A model generated the notes under the pieces. The model was not told the DNA's origin. It made no database searches and saw only the letters and a program-made list of their open reading frames with translations. Source: Desulfobulbaceae bacterium (GTDB taxonomy: Bacteria > Desulfobacterota > Desulfobulbia > Desulfobulbales > Desulfocapsaceae). Taken from it: a stretch of 49,294 nt of DNA. Within the stretch, counting starts at the first letter, position 1. Each line of letters starts with the position of its first letter. Made by a program: the position numbers and the translations under genes. Location: the NCBI GenBank assembly GCA_004796425.1, contig QZLB01000075.1:1-49294 (forward strand), in the 5' to 3' direction. Of this stretch, positions 8,789 to 18,477 are shown one piece after another.

Positions 8789-10114
8789 ATGGCTATGAAG
8801 CGGTCACGAAAAAGCGCAAACGTCTATTATATTTACCAACTCCTTGCAGGAGTCGTGTTCTGGAGCCTATTTCCACTCTTGTTGATCATTGTTCTGGTTA
8901 CGGGAAAACATCGGCGTGGCCTTGCGCAACGACTTGGCCTCAGTGGTGTACCTCTCAGACGTTCGGACAGCAGGCCCCGAATCTGGATACATGCAGCCTC
9001 AATCGGTGAAGTGCGTGTCGCGGCGGTTTTAATCGACTACCTGAAGCAGAAGCGGCCGGACACGGTTATTGTGATCTCAACCATGACATTGCATGGGCGA
9101 GATTTTGCTCGCACACTTTTTGAGGATCTGGAGTGCTTTCTTGCTCCGCTTGATGTGCCATTTATCGTTGATTGGGTGCTCAATCGGGTCGATCCGAATC
9201 TTTATATCTGTATGGAGACCGAATTGTGGCCCCTGCTCATCCAGAAAATCCATCGATCCGGCCGGAGGAACCTTCTGCTGAATGGGAGAATTTCTGATCG
9301 CACGGTTGCGAGTTATCAGCGCTTGAAAATTGTATTTGATCCGGTCATTGACAGTTTCGATTTTATTGGCGCCATTAGTGATAAAGATCGTGATCGGTTT
9401 ATACGTTTAGGTGCGCTGTCCGAACGTGTCGAGGTGACCGGCAATCTCAAGTACGACCCACTCCTCAAAAAACCTGCCAAGACGACTCCCCAAAAGTGGC
9501 GTGAGTTATTGGACATAGACCTTGTAGATACGGTCGTTGTAGGGGGCTCGACCCATGATCCTGAAGAGCAGATTCTCATCGAGATGATTGAACTATTTAG
9601 ACGGGATGGAAAATCATTCGTGTGGCTGATTGCGCCCCGGCATCTTAATCGATTGCCTGAAATAGAAGCGCTGTTTACAGCGGTCTCTATCCCGTATCAG
9701 CATCTGAGCTCCTGCCTAGAATCAGGCAGGAAAGAGGAAGTGATTATAGTGGATACGATCGGAGAGCTGGTGGAGCTCTATTCGATTGCAACCCTGGCCT
9801 TTATCGGGGGCAGCCTCTGCAATTATGGTGGCCATAATATGTATGAGGCAGCGGTCTGGAGCATACCGGTTCTTTTTGGTCCGCACACCCAGAATTTTCA
9901 TATGGAGACCGAGGCGTTGGTGACGGCCGGTGGTGGCTTTAGAGTAGCGGATCCCAGCGGACTCAAATCGATGATTGGGCTACTCACCAGTGATCAGGAT
10001 TCCCACCAGCGTGCATCGGCAGCCGCGCAGGCGGTCGTTGCCAGCCAGCAGGGAGCGGGGGAGCACCAGGTCGAGTTGGTAACGCGTCTATTGGATGCAA
10101 GGTTTGCAGCGTAA
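8789..10114 (+). CDS. waaA: 3-deoxy-D-manno-octulosonic acid (Kdo) transferase
   Basis: WaaA/KdtA, a GT-B glycosyltransferase (family GT30) that adds Kdo from CMP-Kdo to the lipid A precursor on the inner face of the cytoplasmic membrane. The 441-residue length is normal. An N-terminal hydrophobic anchor (about 13-38) is followed by RPRIWIHAASIGEV, with the catalytic-base Glu in SIGE. Further family marks are METELWP, LLNGRISDR and, in the C-terminal nucleotide-binding half, VGGSTHDPEE and FIGGSLCNYGGHNMYEA. It implies a Gram-negative cell with LPS. Start ATG 8789 (M-A-M-K) has no clear ribosome site; the ATG two codons later is an alternative. Exonuclease III follows 33 bases on. Confidence 0.95.
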   Translation: MAMKRSRKSANVYYIYQLLAGVVFWSLFPLLLIIVLVTGKHRRGLAQRLGLSGVPLRRSDSRPRIWIHAASIGEVRVAAVLIDYLKQKRPDTVIVISTMTLHGRDFARTLFEDLECFLAPLDVPFIVDWVLNRVDPNLYICMETELWPLLIQKIHRSGRRNLLLNGRISDRTVASYQRLKIVFDPVIDSFDFIGAISDKDRDRFIRLGALSERVEVTGNLKYDPLLKKPAKTTPQKWRELLDIDLVDTVVVGGSTHDPEEQILIEMIELFRRDGKSFVWLIAPRHLNRLPEIEALFTAVSIPYQHLSSCLESGRKEEVIIVDTIGELVELYSIATLAFIGGSLCNYGGHNMYEAAVWSIPVLFGPHTQNFHMETEALVTAGGGFRVADPSGLKSMIGLLTSDQDSHQRASAAAQAVVASQQGAGEHQVELVTRLLDARFAA

Positions 10115-10147
10115 CAGACGAACTGAAAAGGAGGGCTGAAGAGTGGT

Positions 10148-10921
10148 ATGAAACTGATATCTTGGAATGTTAATGGATTACGGGCAGTGATGAAAAAAGG
10201 CTTTACCGAGATTTTGACGGGTTTTGATGCGGATATTGTCGGCCTTCAGGAGACCAAACTTCAGGAACACCAGCGAACCGAAGAGATGATCAATGTTCCC
10301 GGTTACCAATCGTATTGGGATTATTCGCGGGTCAAAAAAGGGTATAGTGGTGTTGCTGTTTATGCCCGACCAGAAACGGGGAGTTGGCAGGGAGGATTCG
10401 GTTCAGAACGGTTCGATGCGGAGGGACGGGTGTTAGAGCTTGATCTGGGTCCCTTTATCTATTTCAATGTCTATTTCCCCAATGGGCAACGTGATGAAGA
10501 GCGGCTTCAATATAAGCTTGATTTCTATGAAAAGTTTTTTGAATACACCGATCGTTTGCGGGCCAGTGGCAGAAGTCTGGTCATTTGTGGTGACTTTAAT
10601 ACCGCCCACAATGAAATTGACCTGAAAAACCCACAATCCAATAAAGATCGCTCCGGTTTCCTGCGTATTGAGCGTGATGTAATTGATGACATCATTGCGC
10701 GCGGCTATGTTGACACCTTCCGATCCCTTTATCCCGATACGGTAAAATATTCGTGGTGGAGTTATCGGTTCAATGCGCGAAAAAACAACGCCGGCTGGCG
10801 GATTGACTATTTTTTTGTAACGCAGGATTTATGGGAGAAAGGGGCGATTAAGGATGCCTTCATTCTCAACGATGTGTTCGGTTCAGATCACTGTCCGGTG
10901 GGACTTGAAATATCAGTCTAA
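10148..10921 (+). CDS. xth: Exodeoxyribonuclease III / AP endonuclease
   Basis: An ExoIII-type exonuclease-endonuclease-phosphatase enzyme that cuts DNA 5' to abasic sites and trims 3' ends in base excision repair. Its 257 residues match the family. It opens with KLISWNVNGLRA (metal-binding Asn), followed by GLQETKL (catalytic Glu), NVYFPNG, CGDFNTAHNEIDL (Asp and Asn), WWSYRF, RIDYFF, and ends GSDHCPVGLEI with the catalytic Asp-His pair. GGAGG lies about 14 bases upstream, rather far. It ends inside the last codons of the convergent nhaA (9-base overlap). It could be co-transcribed with waaA. Confidence 0.96.
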   Translation: MKLISWNVNGLRAVMKKGFTEILTGFDADIVGLQETKLQEHQRTEEMINVPGYQSYWDYSRVKKGYSGVAVYARPETGSWQGGFGSERFDAEGRVLELDLGPFIYFNVYFPNGQRDEERLQYKLDFYEKFFEYTDRLRASGRSLVICGDFNTAHNEIDLKNPQSNKDRSGFLRIERDVIDDIIARGYVDTFRSLYPDTVKYSWWSYRFNARKNNAGWRIDYFFVTQDLWEKGAIKDAFILNDVFGSDHCPVGLEISV

Positions 10922-12301
10922 AGGGGCGACCTGTCTGCTGGCAAAACGCAGCACAAGATACCCGCAAACGGCACCACCCAGAGAGCCGAGGATGATTCCC
11001 ATTTTGGCATACTCCTGGTAAATCGGCGTGGTAAAGGAAAGCGCACCGATAAAAAGTGACATCGTGAAACCGATACCGCCGAGGAACCCAACACCCAATA
11101 CCATTAACCAGGTAACCCCACCCAACAGATTGACTTTGAGAATTTTGGTGGCCAACCAGGTGCACAGCGTTATGCCAATTGGTTTGCCGAGAAACAGCCC
11201 CAGGGCAACTCCGAGGGTAACCGGGTGAAGCAGTGCCACAGAGAGCTCCAATTCTTTCATGACCACGCCCGCATTGGCCAGGGCAAAAAGCGGCAAAACC
11301 AGATAAGCGATCCAGGGTTGCAACCCGTGTTCCATCTTCTGGAGCGGTGTTTCGACTTCTTTACAGGCGGTGTGTATAGCGTGTACCGATTCAAGGTGCG
11401 AGCGGTTAACCATGATTGTATAGCCACAATCACCGTCGTCACAATGGATCTGGTCAAGACGTTCTCGCACCAGCCTCATGAATACATCGGTGTTGTACCT
11501 GCTGCGGGCCGGGATAAACATGGCGACAATCACTCCTGTTATGGTCGCGTGAAGACCGGCATGGGCGATCATGAACCAGAGGATAAGGCCCACCGCGAGA
11601 TAGACCAGAGGACTCTTTACCCAGAGACGGTTCAAGAAAAAGAGTATCACGCAAACTCCACTGGCGATTGCCAGGTATTCGAGGTGGATTGATGGAGTAT
11701 AAAACAGGGCAATAACGAGTATGGCACCAAGGTCATCGGCAATGGCAAACGCCGTAAGAAAAAGCCTGATACCAAAAGGTATCCGTTTGCCAAGGGTTGA
11801 CAGAATTGCCAGAGAAAAGGCAATATCGGTGGCCATCGGGATACCCCAGCCTGAGCTGGAGTCGGAGGTTCCGTTGAAGATGAAATAGATGAGAGCCGGA
11901 ATCAGCATCCCACCAATCGCGGCAGCGACGGGGAGGGCTGCTTTTCTTGGATCTGAAAGACCACCAACCAGCATTTCTCTCTTGATTTCAAGGCCAACCG
12001 TAAAGAAGAAGAACGTCATCAGCGCATCGTTGACCCAGTGGGCAAGTGAATGTGTTAAGACTGCGCTTCCCAGAGTTAACGAGAAATCCTGATGCCAGAA
12101 GTGATTGTATCCTTCGGGGCTCAGATTGGACCAGATAAATGCCATAGTGGCCGCAGCAATAAGCAGGAAGCCACCATTGGAAATGGTGTTAAAGAAGCTC
12201 TGAAATGCCGATGTCGTAATAATCCTTTGAACCAGAGATTCCGGGCTTATATGTCCAAGTGGTTGTTCTGTCTCAACGCGCGGTAGGTCAAGCTTCTCCA
12301 T
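10913..12301 (-). CDS. nhaA: Na+/H+ antiporter NhaA
   Basis: An NhaA-type antiporter that exports Na+ in exchange for periplasmic protons across the inner membrane. At 462 residues with about 12 hydrophobic segments it is slightly longer than E. coli NhaA. Ion-binding Asp pair: AIADDLGAIL in segment V. Other family marks are TVGLEIKREMLVGGL, PMATDIAFSLAIL, and FVLPLFALANAG-type text in the second half (YLVLPLFALANAGV). A loop of about 55 residues (near 285-335, including CDDGDC) sits in the middle and is hydrophilic. GGAGTG lies just before the ATG at 12301. The gene has no obvious operon partner and converges on the exonuclease gene. Confidence 0.95.
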   Translation of the reverse strand: MEKLDLPRVETEQPLGHISPESLVQRIITTSAFQSFFNTISNGGFLLIAAATMAFIWSNLSPEGYNHFWHQDFSLTLGSAVLTHSLAHWVNDALMTFFFFTVGLEIKREMLVGGLSDPRKAALPVAAAIGGMLIPALIYFIFNGTSDSSSGWGIPMATDIAFSLAILSTLGKRIPFGIRLFLTAFAIADDLGAILVIALFYTPSIHLEYLAIASGVCVILFFLNRLWVKSPLVYLAVGLILWFMIAHAGLHATITGVIVAMFIPARSRYNTDVFMRLVRERLDQIHCDDGDCGYTIMVNRSHLESVHAIHTACKEVETPLQKMEHGLQPWIAYLVLPLFALANAGVVMKELELSVALLHPVTLGVALGLFLGKPIGITLCTWLATKILKVNLLGGVTWLMVLGVGFLGGIGFTMSLFIGALSFTTPIYQEYAKMGIILGSLGGAVCGYLVLRFASRQVAPLD

Positions 12302-12362
12302 GCATCACTCCGTTAACGATTTTATTCGCTCCACATTATTTAGCAAAAAATGTCACTGAAAA

Positions 12363-15300
12363 TCAAGGGTGCGGTTTGCGGGGTGCTGGTTGGTAGAGCA
12401 CAACCGTTACCTTTTGTGATGAGTACTCTCCTGCGCCTTCTCTCATTACGGTCATTTCAACTTCCTCTCCTGCAAGTCTTCCCACCATGGCAATGAATAC
12501 ATCATCCATCTCCCGGATTGCAAATCCCGCGATTTCAATCAGAATATCATTGACTTGGAGCCCTGCAGCGGCCGCTCGGGAGCCTTCCATGATTTCATTG
12601 ATTTTCATACCGGGAGGCAGATCATCTCTGGTCTGTTCCAGGACCACCCCAATCTTGCCCAGTGGTGTCAAATCACCACTATTGAGATAGAATCCATAAT
12701 CGATAGTCTGCACAAGTTCATCGCCGGACAGCGATGAACTTGCCAGGTTGAGTATTGATACCTGTTGGTAAGGGGCTCTTTTGGTAACTCGAGGTGGTAT
12801 GCCTGAATCGTTTCGGGTGTGTTGGGTACCGGCCAGGACAATCATCTTTTTCTCAGGATGTTCCTGGAGGTAGTGAACAATGGACTCTGCCATCGTTTCA
12901 TCCCAGAGTGACTGGGCCTGAATAAATCCTGCCGGGGTGCCTCCATTGCTTGACAAAGATAAACGGGTATGGCCCTGATACGATTCGAGAAGGCGCTCGG
13001 TATATCCAGGCAGGTCGAGGTGTCGATCGACGGGAACACGGTTTTTATCCGTTGGCTTGCGCTCTTCAATGATTCCCGTTTTAAAAACATCGCTGACGAC
13101 CGCACGCTCAATATTCAACCCTATTACCGGAATTTGATGCTTGCGGGCGAAGGCAAAAATTGGCCTGAAGAGTCTGTAATCATAACGCCATACCTCAAAA
13201 TATCGGGACTCCTTGAGGAAGTCTGTTTCCAGGACCTGCGGGTCATTGATATAACGATCAAGCGCATCCTGGCTGGTGGAGGGAAACATCTCCATACCGA
13301 TCACAATATTGTTGTCCCTCTGATAAATAGCTTCGATCAGCATCTGCTGGAGGAGATGATCGGCCTTTGAAGTGTGGTTTTCACCGATGTAAATCACCTG
13401 GGCCTGGGAAACGGCGTCTACGAGCGTGCTGAAGTTGTCGATGGTTGAAACATTAACACCATCGGGAACGTTATCGATGGGAGTGTGCAGTCCCTCCATT
13501 GCAGCCGTTTTTCGTTTCTGCTCCAGTCGGCCGCTGATAAAATGCAGAAACGAGTAATTACCGTAATGGCGCAATTTCCTAAGGGCGGTTGCACTTTCTT
13601 GTGCGGATGAGGAGGCTACCAGTACCATCAGATGATGCAGGGCCAGCGGATTCTTTCTGATGTCGATGGTAAAACCGGTATCGGGATGAACCACCAGGCC
13701 AAATATTCCACGGGCAAGATTGCTCGTACCGAGAAATACCACTTCTTTTTCTATCAGGTCCACCTGGGTAATGGAATCTGCAGAAACAATTTCCCAACCC
13801 AGTTGTGTGGCGAAATCGACAAAGGGTTGGTGAGGGCCCAAATTATCGGGGTCATTTACAACCACCAATACTGCAGGTGAGCCGAGCAGTTGAGAAAGAA
13901 CAGGCGGTTTTTCCTCAATTGTCAGATTGCGCATGGTATCATATTCCGGGTCGACGACCAGTTGTAATGGATGGCTGTCCAGAGGCAGGGTTACAGCGGT
14001 ACGCTGATCCTTGATCAACCGAGTAAACGAGCGGTCTCCTGCGAGTGTCTTGACGATCAATGGCAGCAGCAGCTCATACGGCTGTTCGTTCTGCTGAACG
14101 ATGGTAAAGGAGAGCTCGGTATGGTCTGTTTGGGGGTTGACATTGAGTTCTTCAATACTGATTACAGGCAGGTCTGTTCTCTCTAGATGTTGGGTGAATA
14201 ATTGGTCCAGAGATGTTGAGGATTCCACTTCAAAGAGATGCTGCAGATCACGCCAGCCTGCCAGCTGAGAACCGAATTGTTTATAGAGCTGCTGTAGTGA
14301 TAGCCTAAAGGCTTGTTCTCCAATACGTTTTCTTACCTCGTGAAAAAGCATGGAACTACGTCCATAGCCAACCGCGCGCAGATCCTTGTCAGCGATTGAG
14401 TGCTGGCCCGGAGCGTAAAAGGATCCAAGCGGCGGGGTGTCCTCTTTCACATAATTGAGATAATTCTGGATGACTTCCTTGCGTGCCATTGTGCCGTCCC
14501 CGGCATCCTGGCGGTAGGCCATGTCGGCTAGATAGGAGGTGAGTCCTTCGACCCAGTTTCCCGAATCTTCAGCAATACCGATATGGTGGCCGAACCAGGA
14601 GTGGAGGATCTCATGGCCTAATGATGTTGTTTTGATAAATGGTAATCGTAAAATCTGTTGTCCCAGCAGGGTAAAACCGGGCATACCAAAGCCAGTGGGC
14701 ATCAGGTTTTCAACGATGACATAATGATGGTACGGGTACGGACCAATCAACGCTTCGTACCTTTTGATAAAGCGGGCCGCTGACTCAAGGTAATCCTGGG
14801 CGAGTTGGTCGTCCTGTTCAAAGAATAAGGTGTGGAGCGTAAGATTGTCACGAATTTTCAGACTTCTTTTTACCCAGGGGGCAGCAGCAAGGTTGAGGGA
14901 ATTCTGTGGCCTGGAAAATGAAAAGCGTACCGGTTCGCCAGCCTGTCTTTCTTCAATCCGGTCTGTTTCGCTGATGGCCAAAAAGTCATCAGGTATATCG
15001 ACACTCAGTGAAAACAGTACCGGCACATCGGGAACAGGGTGCCAGCCGGAGGTCAGAACAATGGCATCTTCAGATATTGAATTATAAAACGAGTCGCTGA
15101 TTCTTTTCTTGAAGTGGAGCCGGAGTGAGCGGTGATAGTTCTGGACTCCGAAATCAATCCGCTGAGCCGTTTCATCGATCTGGTCCGTCTCACTGGCCGG
15201 GGTCGTTTCCAATGATCTGGTTTCCAGATGCTTCACGAAGAGCGTAAGTGGCGTGTCAGGTGGAATCAGGAGTTTCATTTCTCCGTTGATTTGCTGATTC

Positions 15301-15440
15301 GCAATATCAAATGACGCGTGCAGGTGTGCTTTAATCAGCGTATCGGCTCGGGATTTATTGGTTTGCATTATGGTAATGAGGGCGGTTGTCATGCATAAAA
15401 TTGCAACTCGTCTGGTAATTGTGTTAAAAAAAGCCAGCAT
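12363..15440 (-). CDS. M1-peptidase-like, ChaN-like and PDZ multidomain exported protein
   Basis: A 1025-residue protein joining three modules. Residues 1-33 form a signal peptide or anchor, so the rest is probably periplasmic. Residues about 35-500 look like an M1 metallopeptidase: a beta-rich start, then HEILH (276-280) with a possible third ligand Glu298 in NWVEGLTSYLAD. The spacing is 17 residues rather than the usual 18. Residues about 655-905 match ChaN-like proteins (Tiki/TraB-like fold): YIGENHT (684-690), GMEMFP (715-720) and AGTQHTR (870-876). Residues about 928-1016 are a PDZ domain. ChaN-type proteins are linked to haem or iron binding in some species; the catalytic role of the fold is debated. 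The start ATG at 15440 has GAGGA upstream. A single reading frame spans all of it. The domain calls are good; the function is unknown. Confidence 0.8.
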   Translation of the reverse strand: MLAFFNTITRRVAILCMTTALITIMQTNKSRADTLIKAHLHASFDIANQQINGEMKLLIPPDTPLTLFVKHLETRSLETTPASETDQIDETAQRIDFGVQNYHRSLRLHFKKRISDSFYNSISEDAIVLTSGWHPVPDVPVLFSLSVDIPDDFLAISETDRIEERQAGEPVRFSFSRPQNSLNLAAAPWVKRSLKIRDNLTLHTLFFEQDDQLAQDYLESAARFIKRYEALIGPYPYHHYVIVENLMPTGFGMPGFTLLGQQILRLPFIKTTSLGHEILHSWFGHHIGIAEDSGNWVEGLTSYLADMAYRQDAGDGTMARKEVIQNYLNYVKEDTPPLGSFYAPGQHSIADKDLRAVGYGRSSMLFHEVRKRIGEQAFRLSLQQLYKQFGSQLAGWRDLQHLFEVESSTSLDQLFTQHLERTDLPVISIEELNVNPQTDHTELSFTIVQQNEQPYELLLPLIVKTLAGDRSFTRLIKDQRTAVTLPLDSHPLQLVVDPEYDTMRNLTIEEKPPVLSQLLGSPAVLVVVNDPDNLGPHQPFVDFATQLGWEIVSADSITQVDLIEKEVVFLGTSNLARGIFGLVVHPDTGFTIDIRKNPLALHHLMVLVASSSAQESATALRKLRHYGNYSFLHFISGRLEQKRKTAAMEGLHTPIDNVPDGVNVSTIDNFSTLVDAVSQAQVIYIGENHTSKADHLLQQMLIEAIYQRDNNIVIGMEMFPSTSQDALDRYINDPQVLETDFLKESRYFEVWRYDYRLFRPIFAFARKHQIPVIGLNIERAVVSDVFKTGIIEERKPTDKNRVPVDRHLDLPGYTERLLESYQGHTRLSLSSNGGTPAGFIQAQSLWDETMAESIVHYLQEHPEKKMIVLAGTQHTRNDSGIPPRVTKRAPYQQVSILNLASSSLSGDELVQTIDYGFYLNSGDLTPLGKIGVVLEQTRDDLPPGMKINEIMEGSRAAAAGLQVNDILIEIAGFAIREMDDVFIAMVGRLAGEEVEMTVMREGAGEYSSQKVTVVLYQPAPRKPHP

Positions 15441-15526
15441 AAGAAATCCTCTGGTGTCTGATTCGAGTGGCGGTAATCACTGCAGAGGCAGATAAAAGAT
15501 CCACGGCGCTATGGTCAGAAAAAAAT

Positions 15527-17212
15527 ATGTCGATAAAAATTAAAGTCATTGCACTCAATGCGAGATACTCCCATTCATGTCTTGCGCTGTTTTATCTGCG
15601 TAATGAGCTGGAAAAAAACCTGGAAAGTTGCCAGGTGGAAATCTGCCAGTATACAATCAACGATCCCTATTACACCCTGCTCCAGAGAATATCGGAGGGT
15701 GAGACCGACTTCTATTTTTTCTCTGCTCTGATATGGAACAGTAATCTGGTTGAACGGATTATCAAGGATCTGATCACCGCTTCATGTCAAACACCAATCG
15801 TTATCGGTGGCCCACAGGGCCCTGTTGTTACCAAAAATCTTGGTTTTCCGGCCAATCTCACCTTATTTACCGGGGCTATTGAGGGTGCGGACAACCAATT
15901 TTACGCCGATCTTGCACGCAAAGATTTGAAATCTCAGTATAATGCGTCAACTAGTGGAGGTACAGGTCTGCACTATCCCTATAGAAGCTCGGATTTTGAC
16001 GATCACCTTAAGGCGCGGTCGGTTTACTATGAGTCATCCAGAGGCTGCCCGTTTTCCTGCTCATATTGTCTTTCTTCTGCCAACATCACTGTTTTCCACA
16101 AAGACCTCGATCAGGTTTTTGCAGAACTTGACGATATTCTGCAACACCGTCCACCGGTTGTCAGGTTTTTAGACCGGACCTTTAATGATAAACCCGAGCG
16201 TTGTGTCCGAATCTGGGAGTATCTTCGCGAAAGAGGCGGAGATACCCTGTTTCATTTTGAGATAGCCCCCGATCGATTCACCGAAGAAATGTTTGAGACA
16301 CTGGGAACAATACCCACCGGTCGGTTTCAGTTTGAGATGGGTGTTCAATCAACGAATCCAGAAACACTCAAGGCGATCAGAAGGCCCATGAACAGCGAAC
16401 GTGCCGGTGAAGTAATCCGCAGGTTGCGGAAAATGGAAACGATCCATCTGCATGCCGATCTGATTCTGGGGTTGCCTTTTGAAACGGTTGACAGTTTTCA
16501 CCAATCGCTCAACGATATCTTTATGATGCAGCCCCACTATATCCAGATGGGCTTACTCAAACTTCTGCCCTCGACCAGGATCGAGAAGGAGCGCGTACAG
16601 CATCGTTACCGAGCGGAACGATCACCACCCTATGGCGTGCTGGCCAACCAGTGGCTTAATGAAAATCAACTCCGAACACTCTACTGGCTTGGAGAATGCG
16701 TGGAAAAGTGTGTGAACAATCGTTATTTCCCTTCACTTTGGCTCTACCTAATTAATATTGAGGAAGATGCAGCACAATTTTTCAGCAAGTTGGCCGAATT
16801 GTTTTACGAGCACGGCTATTTCTGGCAGGCGATCACCCAGGAACCCCTGAGCTCCCTCATCAAACAACGGGTCAAAAAACGCGAAGATGCACCCCTGATT
16901 ACGGAATTACTGCGGTTTGACTGGCTTCGTTGTGGCCACCGGTTCCTGCCGGCACACCTTCAGGATGGGGTAGAGCCATTGGATGAGCAACGCAGGACCC
17001 TCTTCACGCAGCTTCCTGAGACCTTGTCCGGCGTTTATGACATTCGCTCACGGAAGCACTTTTTCAAAAAGTCTGTTTTTTGTTCATTTTCCCGTGAAAC
17101 CTTGGCTTATATCGGTTATGAGGTGAAGGCGAAAAAAGGCATCGTCCGTTTCAGACCAGAACGAGAGCAAACGGTTTTGAGTCTGCACACCTGCGATGTG
17201 CTTGAGTGGTAA
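15527..17212 (+). CDS. B12-binding-type radical SAM protein (DUF4080-like)
   Basis: A 561-residue radical SAM enzyme. Residues 5-130 resemble the cobalamin-binding Rossmann domain that precedes many radical SAM domains (IKVIALNARYSHS...IVIGGPQGP), though no DxHxxG cobalamin motif is visible, so B12 binding is doubtful. The 4Fe-4S motif is CxxxCxxC at Cys174, 178 and 181 (GCPFSCSYCLSS). FQFEMGVQSTNPETL and LHADLILGLP are standard TIM-barrel strands. The last 180 residues fit a DUF4080-type C-terminus. The frame is open to a GTG at 15467, but homology begins at the ATG at 15527; no strong ribosome site supports either. It is divergent from the M1/ChaN gene. The reaction is unknown. Confidence 0.8.
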   Translation: MSIKIKVIALNARYSHSCLALFYLRNELEKNLESCQVEICQYTINDPYYTLLQRISEGETDFYFFSALIWNSNLVERIIKDLITASCQTPIVIGGPQGPVVTKNLGFPANLTLFTGAIEGADNQFYADLARKDLKSQYNASTSGGTGLHYPYRSSDFDDHLKARSVYYESSRGCPFSCSYCLSSANITVFHKDLDQVFAELDDILQHRPPVVRFLDRTFNDKPERCVRIWEYLRERGGDTLFHFEIAPDRFTEEMFETLGTIPTGRFQFEMGVQSTNPETLKAIRRPMNSERAGEVIRRLRKMETIHLHADLILGLPFETVDSFHQSLNDIFMMQPHYIQMGLLKLLPSTRIEKERVQHRYRAERSPPYGVLANQWLNENQLRTLYWLGECVEKCVNNRYFPSLWLYLINIEEDAAQFFSKLAELFYEHGYFWQAITQEPLSSLIKQRVKKREDAPLITELLRFDWLRCGHRFLPAHLQDGVEPLDEQRRTLFTQLPETLSGVYDIRSRKHFFKKSVFCSFSRETLAYIGYEVKAKKGIVRFRPEREQTVLSLHTCDVLEW

Positions 17213-17292
17213 AAAATGAATATGATTGCAGGGTGAACTGTTGGGGACCAACTGAATCGCCTGCATATATGCCAAAGATAAAGGAGTGAACC

Positions 17293-18477
17293 GTGTCTGA
17301 TTATCGTTTGAAAAAAATGAATGCCATCGCCCAGGTGGGACTGGACCTGCTCGGTCCTCAACTACAGGTAGCAGAGGATGAAACCGACCCGCATGGTATC
17401 CTGGTTCGCAGTTCGCCTGTTAATACGGATGATTATCCTTCCCTGCTTGCGGTGGCGCGTGCCGGAGCCGGGGTAAATAACATTACGGTGGATAAGGCGA
17501 CAGAGCGGGGCATTTGTGTGTTCAACACACCCGGTGCAAATGCCAATGCAGTGGTTGATCTGGTGTTTCCGATGATTGGTGTCTGGCAGCGTAATATTTG
17601 GAGGGGTATAGAGTTTTGCAGTTCACTGGTCGATATCGATCCCTCAAAAGTTTCAGCCGAGGTAGAAAAACGTAAGGCGGCATTTCGAGGCAATGAAATT
17701 GCAGGGAAAACACTGGGTGTTATTGGCCTTGGTCAAATTGGGGTGAGACTTGCCAACGGCGGTGTGCATCGCTATATGAAGGTGAAAGGATTTGATCCGA
17801 AACCGGTGCTTGGTAATATTCACATGCTGCTACCTGAGGTCCAGGTTTGCCAGTCGCTTGATGAAACCATTGGCGATGCAGACATAATCAGCTTGCATAT
17901 ACCCCTGATTGATAAAACCAGAGGGCTCGTTAATACAGAGTTTATATCGCGTATGAAAAAGGGTGCCGTCCTGGTTAACTATGCACGAGGTCCCATTGTC
18001 GATGAGCAGGCGGTTATCGAGGGACTGAACAGTGGACACCTGGGAGGATATATTGCAGATTTTCCGACCGAGTTGCTGATTGGCCATGAGAAAATACTCC
18101 TTACTCCGCACCTGGGTGCTTCTACCTCTGAATCAGAGGACAATTGTTCGGTGATGGCAGCCCGGGAAATATCGAATTACCTGCGATTTGGTAACATTAC
18201 CCATAGTGTCAACTTCCCCAATATTGAAACCATCCCATCTGACCTGGTTAAGGATCGTCTGATTGTGATCAATCGCGATGTACCTGGTATGATTGCTTTT
18301 ATTACCAATATACTAGGAGACTCCAAGATCAATATCGACTCATTCAAAAACGAATCAAACGGGAAAATTGGCTACAATATCATCGATATTGAGTCCGGGG
18401 TGCCGGATTCTGTGTATCAGCAGATAAAAGAGAATAAGGATGTAATTCGCACCCGGCTGATATCGTTTGATAAGTAA
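17293..18477 (+). CDS. serA: D-3-phosphoglycerate dehydrogenase (short, ACT-containing)
   Basis: An NAD-dependent D-2-hydroxyacid dehydrogenase that probably oxidises 3-phosphoglycerate, the first step of serine synthesis. It has 394 residues: a substrate domain split around an NAD-binding Rossmann fold (GVIGLGQIGVRLA), the catalytic Arg in NYARGPIVDE, the Glu in the region DFPTE, and the catalytic His in LTPHLGAST. Residues about 322-394 (RLIVINRDVPGMIAFIT onward) form an ACT domain, which in relatives binds serine. It lacks the extra intervening domain of the long (about 525-residue) SerA type. The GTG start at 17293 is set by AAGGAG at 17281-17286. It appears to be a single-gene unit; a terminator lies at 18752-18779. 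Confidence 0.9.
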   Translation: MSDYRLKKMNAIAQVGLDLLGPQLQVAEDETDPHGILVRSSPVNTDDYPSLLAVARAGAGVNNITVDKATERGICVFNTPGANANAVVDLVFPMIGVWQRNIWRGIEFCSSLVDIDPSKVSAEVEKRKAAFRGNEIAGKTLGVIGLGQIGVRLANGGVHRYMKVKGFDPKPVLGNIHMLLPEVQVCQSLDETIGDADIISLHIPLIDKTRGLVNTEFISRMKKGAVLVNYARGPIVDEQAVIEGLNSGHLGGYIADFPTELLIGHEKILLTPHLGASTSESEDNCSVMAAREISNYLRFGNITHSVNFPNIETIPSDLVKDRLIVINRDVPGMIAFITNILGDSKINIDSFKNESNGKIGYNIIDIESGVPDSVYQQIKENKDVIRTRLISFDK

